64,000 bases of DNA from Ophiodon elongatus (GCA_016806645.1 JACSYO010002172.1:1631990-1695989), one strand, 5' to 3'; positions 1-12,800 are shown, numbered from the stretch's first letter. Program-made: numbers and translations. Notes: generated by a model from the sequence alone, not told the origin.

Positions 1-1230
1 AATCTTTAAAGTTTTGGAACAAAAAATTCCAAAACATGTTTAAAGTTGCACTGAAATATTGAGTTTTCTCAACTTTGATGTTTGGCATTCACAAAAACAA
101 GAGGCGAACAACAAAAGCTTCATTGCATTTAAAATTGAAAGTTGAAATGATCTGAGGCAAAGGCCTTCTGCAACGTGTCTCTTTATCCTATTGTTCAATC
201 CCCCTCAGGCCTCTTGCTACCCAGGAGAAGAGAGCCCCGCCTCTCACAGGGACTAAACAGCTGAGTCACTCTGACAGCCAATAAAAGCAAAGCTCTCTTT
301 GGGTCCACTTTGTTTTTGTAAAGCTGGTTTCAATACTTCACAAAGCAAAAGAACCCCTGAATAAAAAATATATATAAATTACTTTTTGGTTTTATGGCTT
401 GATTCGGGTTAATAACTGATGTGGCTCAGAAGCAGCAGGATACAACTCAACTGACACATTTTAACATGATTGATTCAAACATGCAACTTAGGCTAAAACG
501 TTCTACTTGAAAGCAGTAAGGACTCACCATTGATGATCAATCACACCATTCCTTTCAGGGTTGTAGATCTGTGGCAGAGAATCAAAGTTTTTTCTCAGTG
601 TTGTATCAGGAGCTAAGCTGTTTTTGTCCGTCTGTGTTAGCACTCAGCTGTCCACTGCAACTAGATCTCTTCCTCAATAACAAGTAGAGCCCTCCTCTTA
701 CAAACCTGACACACCCCTTGTGCTCTGAGACGTGAACAGGGGATTCGTCCTACATAGAAGGAATTTACCAGAAGCCGTCCTCCGTGTTCCTATCAATTTA
801 ATTGGAATGTCTGTTATTCCTACGGTCGACGGTAGCTCAGTCAATATTTGTTGACTTCTTTGCATCTAATTTCAGACTTCCCTTATAAGATGTATAATAC
901 ACATTAACTCATTTGTATATTATATAACTTAATTAACTTTACACAATACTGTAATTCTCAGATTACTGAACATTTTCTGTTCCAAACAGTACTTCACTTA
1001 TGTTCAGCTACAGCATCTGTACAGGGACTTGATTTTTTGCATTATAAATCCAGTCAAGTAAATGTGTCATATAAAGTTTGCCTATACTTTAGTCTGATGC
1101 AAGTTCAACATCACATGTCACACAACTGTTCTCCTTCCATCCTTCATCACAACAGTGAAATATGTTGACTGTGGCTGTTTACACTTTGGAATGTAATCTA
1201 AATTCTGCATTCTTGATTTCTTCAGACCAT
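1..1230. other. Non-coding DNA at the left edge
   Basis: AT-rich, with no supported gene. Around 235-305 a CCGCCTC and CCAAT-bearing stretch looks promoter-like but no attached gene is visible. A possible minus-strand 41-nt exon at 528-568 is discussed in the findings. Confidence 0.5.
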
Positions 1231-1232
1231 GG

Positions 1233-1234
<2 letters not shown>

Positions 1235-1290
<56 letters not shown>

Positions 1291-1303
1291 ACATACACAC
1301 ACA
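1235..1303. repeat. (AC)n microsatellite
   Basis: An almost uninterrupted AC tract of about 69 bp with two ATAC variants near its end. Long open frames across it are low-complexity artefacts. Confidence 0.97.
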
Positions 1304-1933
1304 ACAATTGAATTGTCTGTTCTTCCACACTGAACTGCAACCAAGACAGTAGTGGAAAGCCCTCCCAGCATGTACAAGGGCAACAGGAGTATGGCTATGA
1401 GTGCTCCCACTGTTTGTACAGTTCATCTTTGGGCATGTCAGTGAGTATGAGGAGAATATATTGTTAGATGGAGTGTTTTGTGGTGTGAGGGCTACCTCCA
1501 GATGTGAGGGCAATGGTAGTGCGTCACTGATGCACCCCATTGAACTGGAAACTTTGTTTCACTTATATTTAAAGTGTCTATAATTGATATTTTTATGGTA
1601 ACAATGTAACAAATGTCAAAGTGAAAATGTGACATGTGATAGGGGTCTCTGGTAATAATGAACCTGTAACTAACAGCTGAATCTGGCTTCCCTCGGCTTT
1701 ACAGAGCTTTATAGTGAGTTTCAGCTCATTGTTTATCCGTGCGTCCACACTTCACTGTTATGGTTCACTGTCTCTGATCTCATAGTGAGCTTTTCAGCAG
1801 CAGGAGGTGGCTATTTCCAGTGAAAAGGCCACTGTACACTACCCACTTACCACAAACAGTAGACAGACACAGTTGTAGAGACTAGATAGTGAATATAGTG
1901 TTGCAGCTAAAGAGACACACATTTCTGTCTCGT

Positions 1934-1988
1934 GTCATGTAACATGTGGGAGTGTCCAGCAACAGGACACTCCCACATGTTACATGAC
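1934..1988. repeat. Perfect 24-bp inverted repeat with 7-nt loop
   Basis: The left arm 1934-1957 and right arm 1965-1988 are exact reverse complements (arm core ACATGTGGGAGTGTCC). They are separated by AGCAACA. Confidence 0.95.
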
Positions 1989-2734
1989 TTATTTCATGCA
2001 GTAACACCAAACCATCTCCTTGTGTGTAAAACAAGAGCCCAACGATGACGTAGCATGAGAGTGTTTTCCACAAGCAGTTGAATTCCTCTCTTTGTACAGC
2101 GAACAGTGACTTGAACCATTTACAGTAATTAACTCATATTTTGATATTTGCTGTTGCGCTGTTTGATGAAACTCTCTGGAAGAAACAGAGTCTCAAGCCA
2201 CTGCTCTAAAACACATCTGTTTATGTGTCTACTTATGGGACTCAAATTGGGTTGGGTGAAAATGCTCCAGCTGCTCAGAAACTATAGCTGGTGCCTCTGT
2301 TCACTCATCCAGTGACGGTGGCATCTGTTCATATAGCTGTTGGTTCACCTGCTGGAATATCATGGGACGCGTTATCTGTTTGACAAAAATGTGGCTACTT
2401 ACTATCTGCTGTGGGTATTGGTGAAATGACGGTTCTGTTTAATTTAGGGTACGTCTACATTTTAAATTCTCTTTACTTTCCATTTAGTTATTTGGTTAAA
2501 TTAGTTGTACCAGTCCAATACTGTTATATTATTTTGTGATAATGAATGCTTAAGCAAACAAAAATATATTTATATAAAAGAAAATATATAGACAATAAAA
2601 TATGATAAATGTAAGTAAAATAAAAATTGGAAAGAATATTTGGCTATGGGGTTATTTAAATGGTTTACATTTTGTACTACCTTGTCATTTGCAAGTGCCT
2701 TCATCATTTCAAGTGTTGATTATAAAAATAAATG

Positions 2735-2737
<3 letters not shown>

Positions 2738-2773
<36 letters not shown>

Positions 2774-2956
2774 TTTCATACAATCTACACTTGATTGTAA
2801 AAAAAATATATAAATATATATATAGAGAGAGATCTCTACATATATAGAGAGAGAGAGAGATATCTCTCTCTCTCTCTCTCGCTCTCTCTTTCTCTCTCTC
2901 TCTCTATATATATATACGTATATATATATATATATACGTATATATATATATATAAC
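2738..2956. repeat. Complex TA / GA / CT microsatellite
   Basis: (TA)n, then GA-rich and CT-rich runs meeting at GAGAGATATCTCTC, then (TA)n again interrupted by TACGTA. The GA and CT halves are inverted complements and could fold back. Confidence 0.95.
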
Positions 2957-3108
2957 ATACCAGGGATACGAGCAGCAGTAGAGCAGACGGAGTTTCCGTA
3001 CAGGTGATCACATTCTTCTGAAGTTTGTTTTTATAGATCACAATGTTTGCGTGTGAAGTGGCGTACGCCTCTTTCAGGTTATAAATGAGACCCCTGATAT
3101 CTTAATTC

Positions 3109-3400
3109 ATGATAAGTCATCCCAGTGAACGACATAAGGACATTTTACTGGAGCTATATAATTCAGTTTGGGAGAAGAGACAATTGTTGCTATTCATATA
3201 TGTAAGCCAGGGAAAGATTACCCAAACAGGGAACTCTAGGCCTATTGCTTTGATATATTGTAAACAAAATAATGGAGTCAGAAGAGGTAGCAATACCATG
3301 GACCCTTCTATATGTCTAGAACATAAGGTAAGGAAAGCACAGATTGATAGGGAAAGCGTATAGTAGCCATCTTTATTAATATAGAGAAGGCTTATGACAT
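3109..3400 (+). pseudogene. LINE reverse-transcriptase remnant, first half (Jockey/I/Nimb-like)
   Basis: The plus-strand frame reads LLELYNSVWEKRQL, GNSRPIALIYCK, NTMDPSICLEHKVRKAQ and, after one stop, IFINIEKAYDM. These are the finger and palm motifs before the catalytic site of a LINE reverse transcriptase. It is cut at about 3400 by an L2 insertion and resumes after 4189. Confidence 0.65.
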
Positions 3401-4188
3401 GCCTTATGTCATCGTACCATATTTCCCCACTAGAGAGCTGCGCTCACTAAATGCGGGGCTGCTTGTGGTTCCTAGAGTCTTAAAAAGTAGGATGGGAGCC
3501 AGAGCCTTCAGTTATCAAGCTCCTCTTCTATGGAACCAGCTTCCACTTTCAGTCCGGGGGGCAGACACAGTGACCACATTTAAGAGTAGACTTAAGACTT
3601 TCCTCTTTGATAGCGCTTATAGTTAGGGCTGGCTCAGGTTTGCCCTGGTCCATTCTTTCCAGCCCCTTGATATGCTGCTATAGGCCTAGACTGCTGGGGG
3701 ACAACTTAGGATACACTGAGCTCCTCTATCCTTTTCTCTCTCTCCTTCTGTATGAATTCATGTTCTATAAATGCACATTACTAACTCTACTTCTTCCCTC
3801 GGAGTCTTTGTGCTTTCTCGCCTCGCAGGTTTCCACGAATCGTGGTTGCATCTGGACCCTGGTCCTGCCTCCTGGTTCCTTCCGTGGAACTGCTGAATTC
3901 AACGTGTTGTAACTCTGTTATGCTGTTCATTCTGTACACATGACATCTATTTTCGTACTCTGTCCATCCTGGGAGAGGATCCTCCTCTGCTGCTCTCCTG
4001 AAGGTTTCTTCCATTTTTCTCCCTGTTGATAGGGTTTTTTGGGGGAGTTTTTCCTGAGTCGATGAGAGGTTCTGGGACAGAGGATGTCAGTGTGTACAGA
4101 TTGTAAAGCCCTCTGAGGCAAATTTGTAATTTGTGAATTTGGGCTATACAAAAATAAATTGAATTGAATTGAATTGAATGACATGAAG
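3401..4188 (+). mobile_element. 5'-truncated L2 insertion (C-terminal codons and 3' UTR)
   Basis: It begins inside the last part of the L2 reading frame (IVPYFPTRELRSLNAGLL ... RLKTFLFDSAYS, stop at 3626). It continues through a 3' UTR like that at 58940-59700 and ends in (TTGAA)n. The flanking ATGACAT on both sides is a 7-bp target-site duplication. The donor family is the same as the large LINE near 60 kb. Confidence 0.8.
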
Positions 4189-4640
4189 ATGAAGGAGGGA
4201 ATATTAAACAAATATTAAAGTAAATAAGGGGTTAAAGGCCCAATAGGATTTTTTATATGTAAGAGTGATTCAAGTATATAATTTATTTTGGAAAATTGGT
4301 AGTGTAGTGAGTCCTTTGTTATTTTCTCTTATGATAAATTATATTTTCAGAGTTTGGAGAATGTGATGGGATTTTCTCTTTTTACGGATGATGGGGCAAT
4401 TTGGAAGAGAGGAAGGAATTTAGAATTTATTGAGAAGAAAATACAAGACGCTATTGTTAAAATAGAAGAATGGTCATTTAAGTGGGGATTTAAGTTTTTG
4501 GTAGAAAAAACAAAGACAATGTTCTTTACAAAGAAAATGAATGATAGTAATTTAAAACTAAAATTGTGGGTTGATGAAAGAATTGCATGGGCTGTATATA
4601 TAAAAAAGACTTGTGTCAGATGTCTGGGCTAACAGCACTG
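4189..4640 (+). pseudogene. LINE reverse-transcriptase remnant, second half
   Basis: The frame starting near 4354 reads GFSLFTDDGAIWKRGRN, EEWSFKWGFKF and EKTKTMFFTKK. FTDD is the catalytic box of the reverse transcriptase whose first half lies at 3109-3400. About 160 bp right after the insertion is degenerate. Confidence 0.65.
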
Positions 4641-5039
4641 AAAAACACAATCTGATAGTGATTCATAAAATACATATCAGTTTAGAGGTGTGCAACATGG
4701 ATCTGCAGCAAATAGAAATAATGTAACAAGGTTCCATGTTTGGGCATAGATACTACATTATTTAAAATAGGAAAACAAAACAAAATACTGAAAGGTGTGA
4801 CATTTGTAATCAGGAAGAAACTTTAGAACACGCAACCATTTCGCGTATGTGCATTGACTTTGTATGTAATCTCATCGCGTGAAACATTCGCAACGCTTTT
4901 GGTATGAACGCACCTTATAATTCGTGAATAATTAGAATCCTGATCTACACCATACCAGCTGGTGGCGTAAATGAGCAATAACGTTGTTTCCCAACCGACA
5001 TAAAACCAAGAAGAAGAAGAAGAAGAAAAGCCAACGCTT

Positions 5040-5260
5040 TCTTTTCCATTGAAACTGAAAGGTGGGCACCTGCATGTAACCTCCATCCAAAGCATGCCGT
5101 CCCGGGTCGTAGCGGAGCTGCCTGCGGGTGTTTGGTCATCGTCAGCACGGTCACGGTGGTCTGTGGGTCCCGGGAGCTCGAGCCCCACGTTATCGTTGTA
5201 ACAGAACCTGGACGAGTAACGTCACGTTAGCTACCGGTAGCTCCTGACATGATGGAGCTT
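5040..5260. promoter_or_regulatory. CpG-rich segment, candidate promoter or first exon for tmem50b
   Basis: Within AT-rich surroundings this stretch is locally rich in G+C and CpG (for example CCCGGGTCG, CACGGTCACGG, GTCCCGGGAGCTCGAG, CGTCACG). It is the only such island between the left edge and the tmem50b start, so it is a candidate for the missing non-coding first exon. No TATA box or definite splice donor was identified. The adjacent minus-strand open frame at 4823-5188 has no family features. Confidence 0.25.
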
Positions 5261-7404
5261 TGACTCAACCTAGGGACGATCTGTTTGTTACGGTTATCAC
5301 TTATCTAATGCTGCGATCAGAAGAATAGACATTATTATTGTTATTAGTACTGAACAGCCCTGCTCTGGACGGAGCATAGCCTCACGTGAGCAATAGTGTT
5401 GCTGTCCGAATCTTGGAGCTAGCTAATCCAGCTATTAGCCGGGTTGTGGTGAAGGGTTACAGTACTGTTGTTTACAGTACTGTTATGGTGTTCGAGCATC
5501 GGGCTTATTTGTAGCTACAGGTTGTGTACAGGTGGAAGGATATCTACAGAGTGGGACTTCCGGATCAATAAGTCTACAAAGTGCAACGCTGAAAAGACAA
5601 ACATCAAACTATTGAATACTTCTTTGTCTGCAGTGTAACCCAAATCACTTCATACATCAACAGGCTCCTCTTGGTTGTATTTTCAACAGGCCATTTTTAA
5701 AATACAAAGAATAAGAATATCTATTGTAATTGTTCAACCATTGAGCATGTTGTGGACACAAAGTGATTTTAGTTTTTCATCCAGATGAAAACATGTCATG
5801 TCACTGTGATTTATCTTCAAATGAATATATTTTAACACAATACTTTTCTTTACTAGTTTTCAGTCATATAAAGTGTTTAGAAACAAAGTATTTGTATTTC
5901 TTTGGAGTTTTGGAAATACTTCTCTCATATTTTTGTTCTATAATGTTAGTTAGTCTAAAAAAATACTAATAACTTGAGCAGACTGTAATTACTTACATAG
6001 TGTGACTAATATTTCAGCCATATAAATTGCATCACATGATGAGTGGTCATTCCAAATGACATGAAGACCCCATATTTAAAATCTATTTAAAGAGATCAAA
6101 AAAATTACATTCAAGAAATAGATTTAAACCAGATTTTATTAACGTCACAGAATTCATGAGCATGTTTTTATACAAATATCATCACAAAGATTTATAAGTT
6201 CAGCCCACATTCTGGTTTGAATAGACATTTAATTTAATGTGACAATAGAATACAATGTTGAACAGTAATGTAACATAGCTTCTTGCCAGCTTGTATAGTC
6301 TATTTTATTTTGAAACAATGATAGATATATGAATATGTTAAATCTAGGGTAGGCAATTCATTTTAGATGTATTTTCTGTTAAACTTGTTGAAATTCTCTT
6401 TAAATTCCGACAGCAATCAATCAATAAATTTCTCTGACAAAAAAAGAAAATAATCTGTATTGAGCATGTCCGATCATTTGATTCGGCACTCGTGAAATGA
6501 TTGGATGGCCTATCTGCCCGTTTACTCGTGGTGGTCGATATAGCTAAAATATCATTCCACCATTTTTTTCAGGCAGGCTTGTGATCCACGATCTTCTCAC
6601 GATTCTTCTTCATATTGTTTTTTTTAGACCTCTTAGCAAATTACTGAACAGTACAACCAAAATGTATTTTCCTATTTATAAAATGTAGCCCAGATGGTAA
6701 CAAAACACCACAACAACCCCGACCGTCTGCATACCTCCATGCATGCGTGCACTCTGATCGAAGTCTTCCACAATGCTATGCAGACAAAAATGGCCCAATA
6801 TTAACATGCTAGCTTGACAGCTGTGAGCACTAACAATAGCCATGTTCGTTGTTTAAGGTAAATATAATAATGTTTGGTGATTACTTTCATGTCGATCAGA
6901 CATGAGGTAGTTGGATACGGTTAGTGATGACAGTGATGCGCTGCTCTCCTCTGCCCATCCCCTCTCGTGGACTCGTCCCGGCAGCAGGAAGGCCGTATGC
7001 GTCCATGTGTAACAGGGGTGGAGGGAGGCCTGAGAGGAGGGCTGTGCTTTTTTCTGTGGGATACTTCTTAAAATCTAGATTACTCTTACTTATTTCTCCA
7101 AAGTCGCATACCCCAGTTTAACAAAAACAATGCATTTCCTCCAGGTAATGAAAAACACAAGAGCAATATGTACTTCATGTTGCTTTATTTATTGTTTTCA
7201 TTTCAAAATATTTTTTAACTTACCTTTCTCTTCTTCTAGCAAGGTACTCGGCTCTTTCTGCAGGGTCAATATTGACTTTTTACTCTGCGTGGCAGTGGCA
7301 GCTGGTAAAATAGACTAAAACTGTTACATAAATAAATAATAAATTACGAATAAATGCATAGTTACCAAAGTGAAATTACATGCTCTAAATTATTTTTTTT
7401 TCAA
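5260..7404. other. AT-rich non-coding DNA, probably upstream of or in the first intron of tmem50b
   Basis: No coding exon, RNA gene or clear transposon was recognised. Short open frames here are AT-rich and unlike known families. Confidence 0.5.
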
Positions 7405-7676
7405 AAGGGTCAACTGTGGCGCAGTGGAGAGCTGGGTCGTCCTTCAATCAAAGGATCAGCGTTTCGATCCCTGGCTCCGCTAGACCATGTTGATGTGTCC
7501 TTGGGCAAGACACTTAACCCCAAATTGCATTTAGCTTCTCCTGATGGCAGGTGGCACCTTGCATGGTAGCTCCTCCCATCAGTGTATGAATGGGTGAAAT
7601 ATGTCATGTAGTGTTAAAGAGCTTTGAGTGGTCAGAAGATTAGAAAAGCGAGTACAGGTCCATTTACCATTTGACC
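7405..7676 (+). repeat. tRNA-derived SINE with LINE-like tail
   Basis: The head has tRNA-like promoter boxes (TGGCGCAGTGG and GTTTCGATCCC). It is followed by GTCCTTGGGCAAGACACTTAA, and the tail is TGTTAAAGAGCTTTGAGTGG ... CCATTTACCATT. The head is a SINE promoter, not a functional tRNA. Confidence 0.75.
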
Positions 7677-8190
7677 ATTTTAAAAAGGTTATTTTTTCCA
7701 TATTTGAGAGAGAGTTACAAACCTCCATGGGTCCTTGCCAAACTGGTTTATGATGCAACTTCCTGTCTTTGAATGAATTTCAACATTAAAGTCCCAAAGT
7801 AGTCGTTTCTTAATGGTCACACCACATGATATTTCATTAAGATGGACATCAGCGGACAAAGTTTGTTTGTATAATAAGGTGGAAATATACATTTTATACA
7901 GGACTACAAAACATTTTGAAATCATGCCAAATAGGGCAGACATTAAATTTATATAGATTTAGAGTAATTTCAAAGACGTTTTCAAAACAACAGTTTTGCC
8001 CAGATGGTCACAACACAATTTTGACACTTTAAATAACAGAAAAATTACAAATAACTAATGGTATTGGAAAGGATAGACTGTATATGGCAGAGGCAATACA
8101 AATAAATTGTATCTTTTTATGCATTTAAACCGTTTATTAACAAAAGAAATGCAGTCCAACAGAAAATGTAGGTGTCACATCAATGACCCA

Positions 8191-9100
8191 TATGAAGTGA
8201 TTTTGGTCACAGTACACAAACAGTAAAGTTATTGAATATTGTTCCCAATATCAAATATTCTATGTTATTCAAAATTACCTATTTTTATTGTAAGTATATT
8301 TTCCAAAATTACTGTTGTAGTATAACCGGACGAGCTTATTGCTGTATGAAATGATTTTGGTCATGCTACACTTAACAGTGAAGTTATTGAATAGTTTTCC
8401 AAATAATTTCTTTTCTACATTATGCAAAAGCACATTTTGCCATAATAACTATTGTAGTATAATCAAGAGGAACCCATTAATGTATGTAGTGATAATGGTC
8501 ACACTACACTTTATGACAGTGAAGTTCTTGAATATGTTTTCAGATAAAAAGTCTTCTAAATTTGACAAAAGTATATTTTTCTTTAATAAGCGTTGTAGTA
8601 TAACCAAGAGGATTGATGTATTAAGTGATCTTTGTTACACTACACTTTATAACAGTGAAGGTATTGAATATTGTCCCAATAAAAATACACCATAATTAAA
8701 CAAAAGTCTATTTTTCTATAATAGCTGTTGTGGTATGCCAAGTAGGAGCCCACTGATGTATGAAATGATTTTGGTTATGCTACACTATAACAGCGAATTA
8801 TTTCATGTTTTTATTTCATGTTTTTCCCAAGTAAAAATCTACATTATGCGAAAGCACATTTTTCCATAATAAGATTTTCAGTATAACCCACGGGTGACCC
8901 CTGGTAGTTGAACAGATTTTGATTGTGCTACACTGCATTGGACTAAAGTTAATGAATATTTATCCCAAAAGAAATTACCCCAAATTATACAAAAGCAATT
9001 TATTTATAATGTAAGCATTGTAGTACAACCAAGAGGAGCCTATTGATGTATGAAGTGATTCATGACAATGAAGCTATTGAATATTCTTGTAGTATGTCTT
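8191..9100. repeat. Diverged tandem array, about 7 units of ~140 bp
   Basis: The phrase TATGAARTGATTTTGGTC ... CAGTGAAGTTATTGAATA ... TTGTAGTATAACCAAGAGG recurs with unit starts near 8191, 8344, 8483, 8619, 8759, 8904 and 9049. The spacing is 136-153 bp. Units are diverged and AT-rich. It lies upstream of the tmem50b coding region. Confidence 0.8.
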
Positions 9101-9644
9101 TTCTTTGTAGACCCTCCCCTCACTCCAGCAGCACATTGAGATTCATCCATTTAGAATAAGGTTGTACCCACTGAGGTCACAGAGAGCATCGTCTGTGTTT
9201 GAACAAGGTTTCTCTGTAGGCCTGGCTAAATCTTTAATCTAAAAATGTTTGAGTCAAAGTCATTCCTTAATTCGGCTTACTTGTGGTACAGTAATAGCTA
9301 TGTAGTATCAGTCAATTGAGGCGTTTAGAACTGTTTGGCATGTAACTATGCCGCCCACAACTTGTCAAAATCTACCAATAAAGTATGGAAATTTATCTGA
9401 ATAAGGGCTGTTTATTTTATTTTCTTAATGCCAAGCTGAATTAAGAACAGGTCATTCTATCCAAAAACAAAAATTAGTGGTAATCAGCAAATGAACAACA
9501 AATCAACAGTCCTTATAAGTAGGTCACAGTTTGGGCTTGTGACATCCTTCTCAAACTGAGCAGGCTTAGATCTATTTCCATGTATGATAAACCTACCTGA
9601 AAGTATTAACATTAATAAGACATGGATTTATGCATCCTCTACAG

Positions 9645-9802
9645 GTAACAGAGTCTCTGATCTAAGCCAGAAGCCGAGCAGCCTGCAGACTGAAGACCAG
9701 CAGGTGAAACAGGTGTTGACACAGAGTCAGGAGGAGGACTGGACCGTCACCTGTGCAGATAAAGGATCATAGAAGAAGGAGGGGACACAAGGAGGCCTGC
9801 AG
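9645..9802 (+). other. tmem50b: Probable 5' UTR part of the first coding exon of tmem50b
   Basis: A pyrimidine-containing acceptor ending in CTACAG at 9644 precedes about 158 nt of non-coding, purine-rich sequence that runs directly into the tmem50b ATG. The ATG context is CTGCAGATGG, with G at +4. In mammals the TMEM50B start codon is also in the second exon, so an upstream non-coding exon is expected but could not be fixed. Confidence 0.5.
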
Positions 9803-12800
9803 ATGGCTGGTTTTCTGGATAACTTCCGCTGGTCAGAGTGCGAATGCATTGACTGGGGGGAGAGGAGGAACACAGTTGCTTCTATTGTATCTGGAGTTCT
9901 GGTCAGTGTGAGAGAGAAATATTAGAGTGTGGCTGTCTTAGTGTGAATGTATGAAAAGGGTGAGATTTGTAATGTTTTGTTATTTGTAATCCTCTACCTC
10001 TCCGTATTCTTTCTTTCCACCAGCTTTCCCCAACATTACAATATATAAGAGAATCATTTAATGGAACTGCATCTCACTATTCAGATATCTCACATGTCAA
10101 CTCTGTGTTGTCCTAGTTCTTCACAGGATGGTGGATCATGATTGACGCAGCAGTTACATATCCATCCCAGGGGCAGATGAACCATGTGTTCCACACATGT
10201 GGCGTCTTCTCCACCATAGCATTCTTCATGTAAGTCCTGGACACTTGCAGGTTGTAGATCTGTCTGTCAGAGAGTGAGAAACAGGGTGCACAGCTTCCAT
10301 TTTCTGGAAGAATTGCCTCCAACAAAAACAATTAGCGATGTTTGGAAATGGGAAATATGAATATGTGTTGGTTGCTGTAGACAGTAACATTAGTTGTACC
10401 TTTTGGCTGTGGGTAGACAATCAACTCATAATGGGCAAGTGTCAATTTTAGAGATCAACAAAGTCATTATTTGCTTGTTCATTAGATAATCTATCCATCA
10501 TTTTAGCCGCTCGTCAGGGTCCAGGCATAGACGAATTATGAGACCAGGGTTTGTCATAGAGGATTACGAGGCGGTCGCCTCCGTCAACTTTAGTCCTGCC
10601 TCCAGCTCTCGATAAAGCTCTGGCAGTTTCTTCATGGAAAACAAACATTTCTAACAAGCGTTGCACTTGGGGGATTTCATTACGCCGATGTGGCGCCGAG
10701 CTTTCTACCTCGCTGTAACAGCACATCAGGGATGCTCTAGAAGAGCAGACGCAAACCCAACGAGGCGGGAATGATGAATATTGATTTTATTGGTCAACAC
10801 TACACCTGGCATTCTATTGGTTGGAGAATTGTCAGGGTTGTTGCACAAAAACACTCCGGGAGCAGAGGAGAAATCTGAGAGCAGACATTCCATGAGCACA
10901 CAGAAGCAGCCTGAGTGTGACAGAATGAAGCTGGAGCAACAACATATCTGAGTGGCACGTACAGTTTGAGCAGAAATCCAAGTTACGCAGGGCTCATTTG
11001 AATGTGGGGACAGGGTTTTTAGAGAGAGCATTACAAAATCTGAAGTGAAGTCAATAAGTCATGCTTTTGAATTGAAAGAGCACAATTCTATTCAAAATAT
11101 TTAGTATAGCCCAAAATCACAAATTACAAATTTGCCTCAGAGGGCTTTACAATCTGTACACATACGACATCCTCTGTCCCAGGACCTATCATCGGTTCAG
11201 GAAAAACTCCCCAAAAAAACTTTTAACGGGGAGAAAAAGGGAAGAAACCTTCAGGAGAGCAACAGAGAAGGATCCTCTATCAGGATGGACAGAAGTGCAA
11301 TAGATGTCATGTGTTCAGAATGAACAGCATAACAGAGTTACAACACATTCAATGCATCCATGTAAACCTGTGAGGAGAGAAAGCTCAAAGACTCCGGGGA
11401 AGAAGTAGAGTTAGTGATGTGCATTGATGGGACATGAATTCATAGTGACCCTATAAACAAATTAAGCAATAGTTCACTGAAGTGAAAAACCCTTATTACT
11501 GGAACACTTATGGCCGAATTAATTGGAGCTACTGGCCATAGCATGTGCATGTGCTACCCTTGCCATCAACAAACAATTATAGATAGATAGACTGCGACTG
11601 TGTTTCAGTGGTGAGCAGGGTCGTCCTTCAATCAGAGGATCGGCGGTTTGATCCCCAGCTCCGCTAGTCCATGTCAACGTGTCCTTGGGCAAGACACTTA
11701 ACCCCAGATGTCTCCCGTAACTGTGTCTACGATGTGTGAATGTTGAATGGTAGCTACTCCTGATGGACAGGTGGCACCTTAGCCTCTCCCATCAGTGTGA
11801 AACCAAAGCCAATCTTTAAAAAAAGAAAATAGATTTCTGTAACAATCAGTCAAGACTAACATGTAGTGTTAGAGAGCTTTGAGTGGTGTGAAGACTAGAA
11901 AAGTGCTATACAAGTACAGGTCCATGCAGGTGTAATGTTTACCATGCAGGGCTCCAGACTGCAACCAGAATGGTCACATGTGCGAAAGAAGCAATTATCA
12001 GGCAGAATGTGTGCAGTCGAGGCTCAAGCAAGACCACGGCCGCCCTGAGCCGGGAAGCTTGACACCACTTGACTCTGCACCACCATCTTCTCCGCTGTGA
12101 TGCACACTCTGCCAGTGTTGAGAGTATAGGAGTGATAAGGATAGCCCACATTTCCCATCATGCCTGCCTGGTGCCTAGTGCTGCACTCTGGTTTGGTATG
12201 TTTGATGGATGAGGAATGGCTGATTTGTGAAGATGAGGTGTTAACGACACGATGCTCCTCATTTCTCCTCACAAGGTTCCCTTGTTGGGCTCCCTCCAGC
12301 CAGCCTGGAAGTTTCCTTCTTGCTGTTGACTATTTTGTATGTTTTGTAAGTATCACAATATAAAGCGTGTGTTTTCTGTTTAAAAAGTGCAAATGTCAGT
12401 TCAATCAGGAGAGACCAGTTGAATAAAGAAAGGATAATTGTTTATTATTAATAGATGACATGTGATGATAAAGTCTTGACAGGGTCTTTGGCGCTTGGAC
12501 TCTACAGGGAGATTTGTAATTGATCAGCAACAAGATAAATCCCCCCGTGGAGTCCAGACCTGGTGGTGGTGGAGGCTGATGAGGCTGATAGAATGATGAG
12601 TTGATGAAGCTGATGGATCTGTGAAGACTGGGTGGAGATGTGGAGGTGGAGGGAGATGTGGAGGTAGAGGGGTGCGTAACGGCAACATGAATGAACTGAA
12701 GGTAGAGAGACAGTCATATTTAAAAGAGACAGCAGCAAGATGATAGGCTCACCATGTCATTGTTTTGTTGTGCTCATTGAAGAGACCAGCTGATCTAAAC

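Noticed and set aside
1118..1540. A 140-codon minus-strand open frame
   Set aside because: It is created by reading through the AC microsatellite; the cysteine-valine run is low complexity and the rest matches nothing.
4823..5188. A 121-codon minus-strand frame over the CpG-rich segment
   Set aside because: It has a serine run from an AGA repeat, no domain and no splice support; the region is better explained as a promoter or first exon.
7405..7470. tRNA-like A and B boxes at several places (for example 7405, 11590, 28476, 48900)
   Set aside because: They are heads of a repeated SINE with a constant body and LINE-like tail. They lack a full cloverleaf and recur many times.
8339..8695. A 118-codon plus-strand frame
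   Set aside because: It lies entirely within the ~140-bp tandem array, so its repeats of a similar peptide reflect the array, not a protein.
8191..9100. CRISPR-like array
   Set aside because: Units are long, diverged and lack alternating identical repeats and unique spacers, and the DNA is vertebrate.
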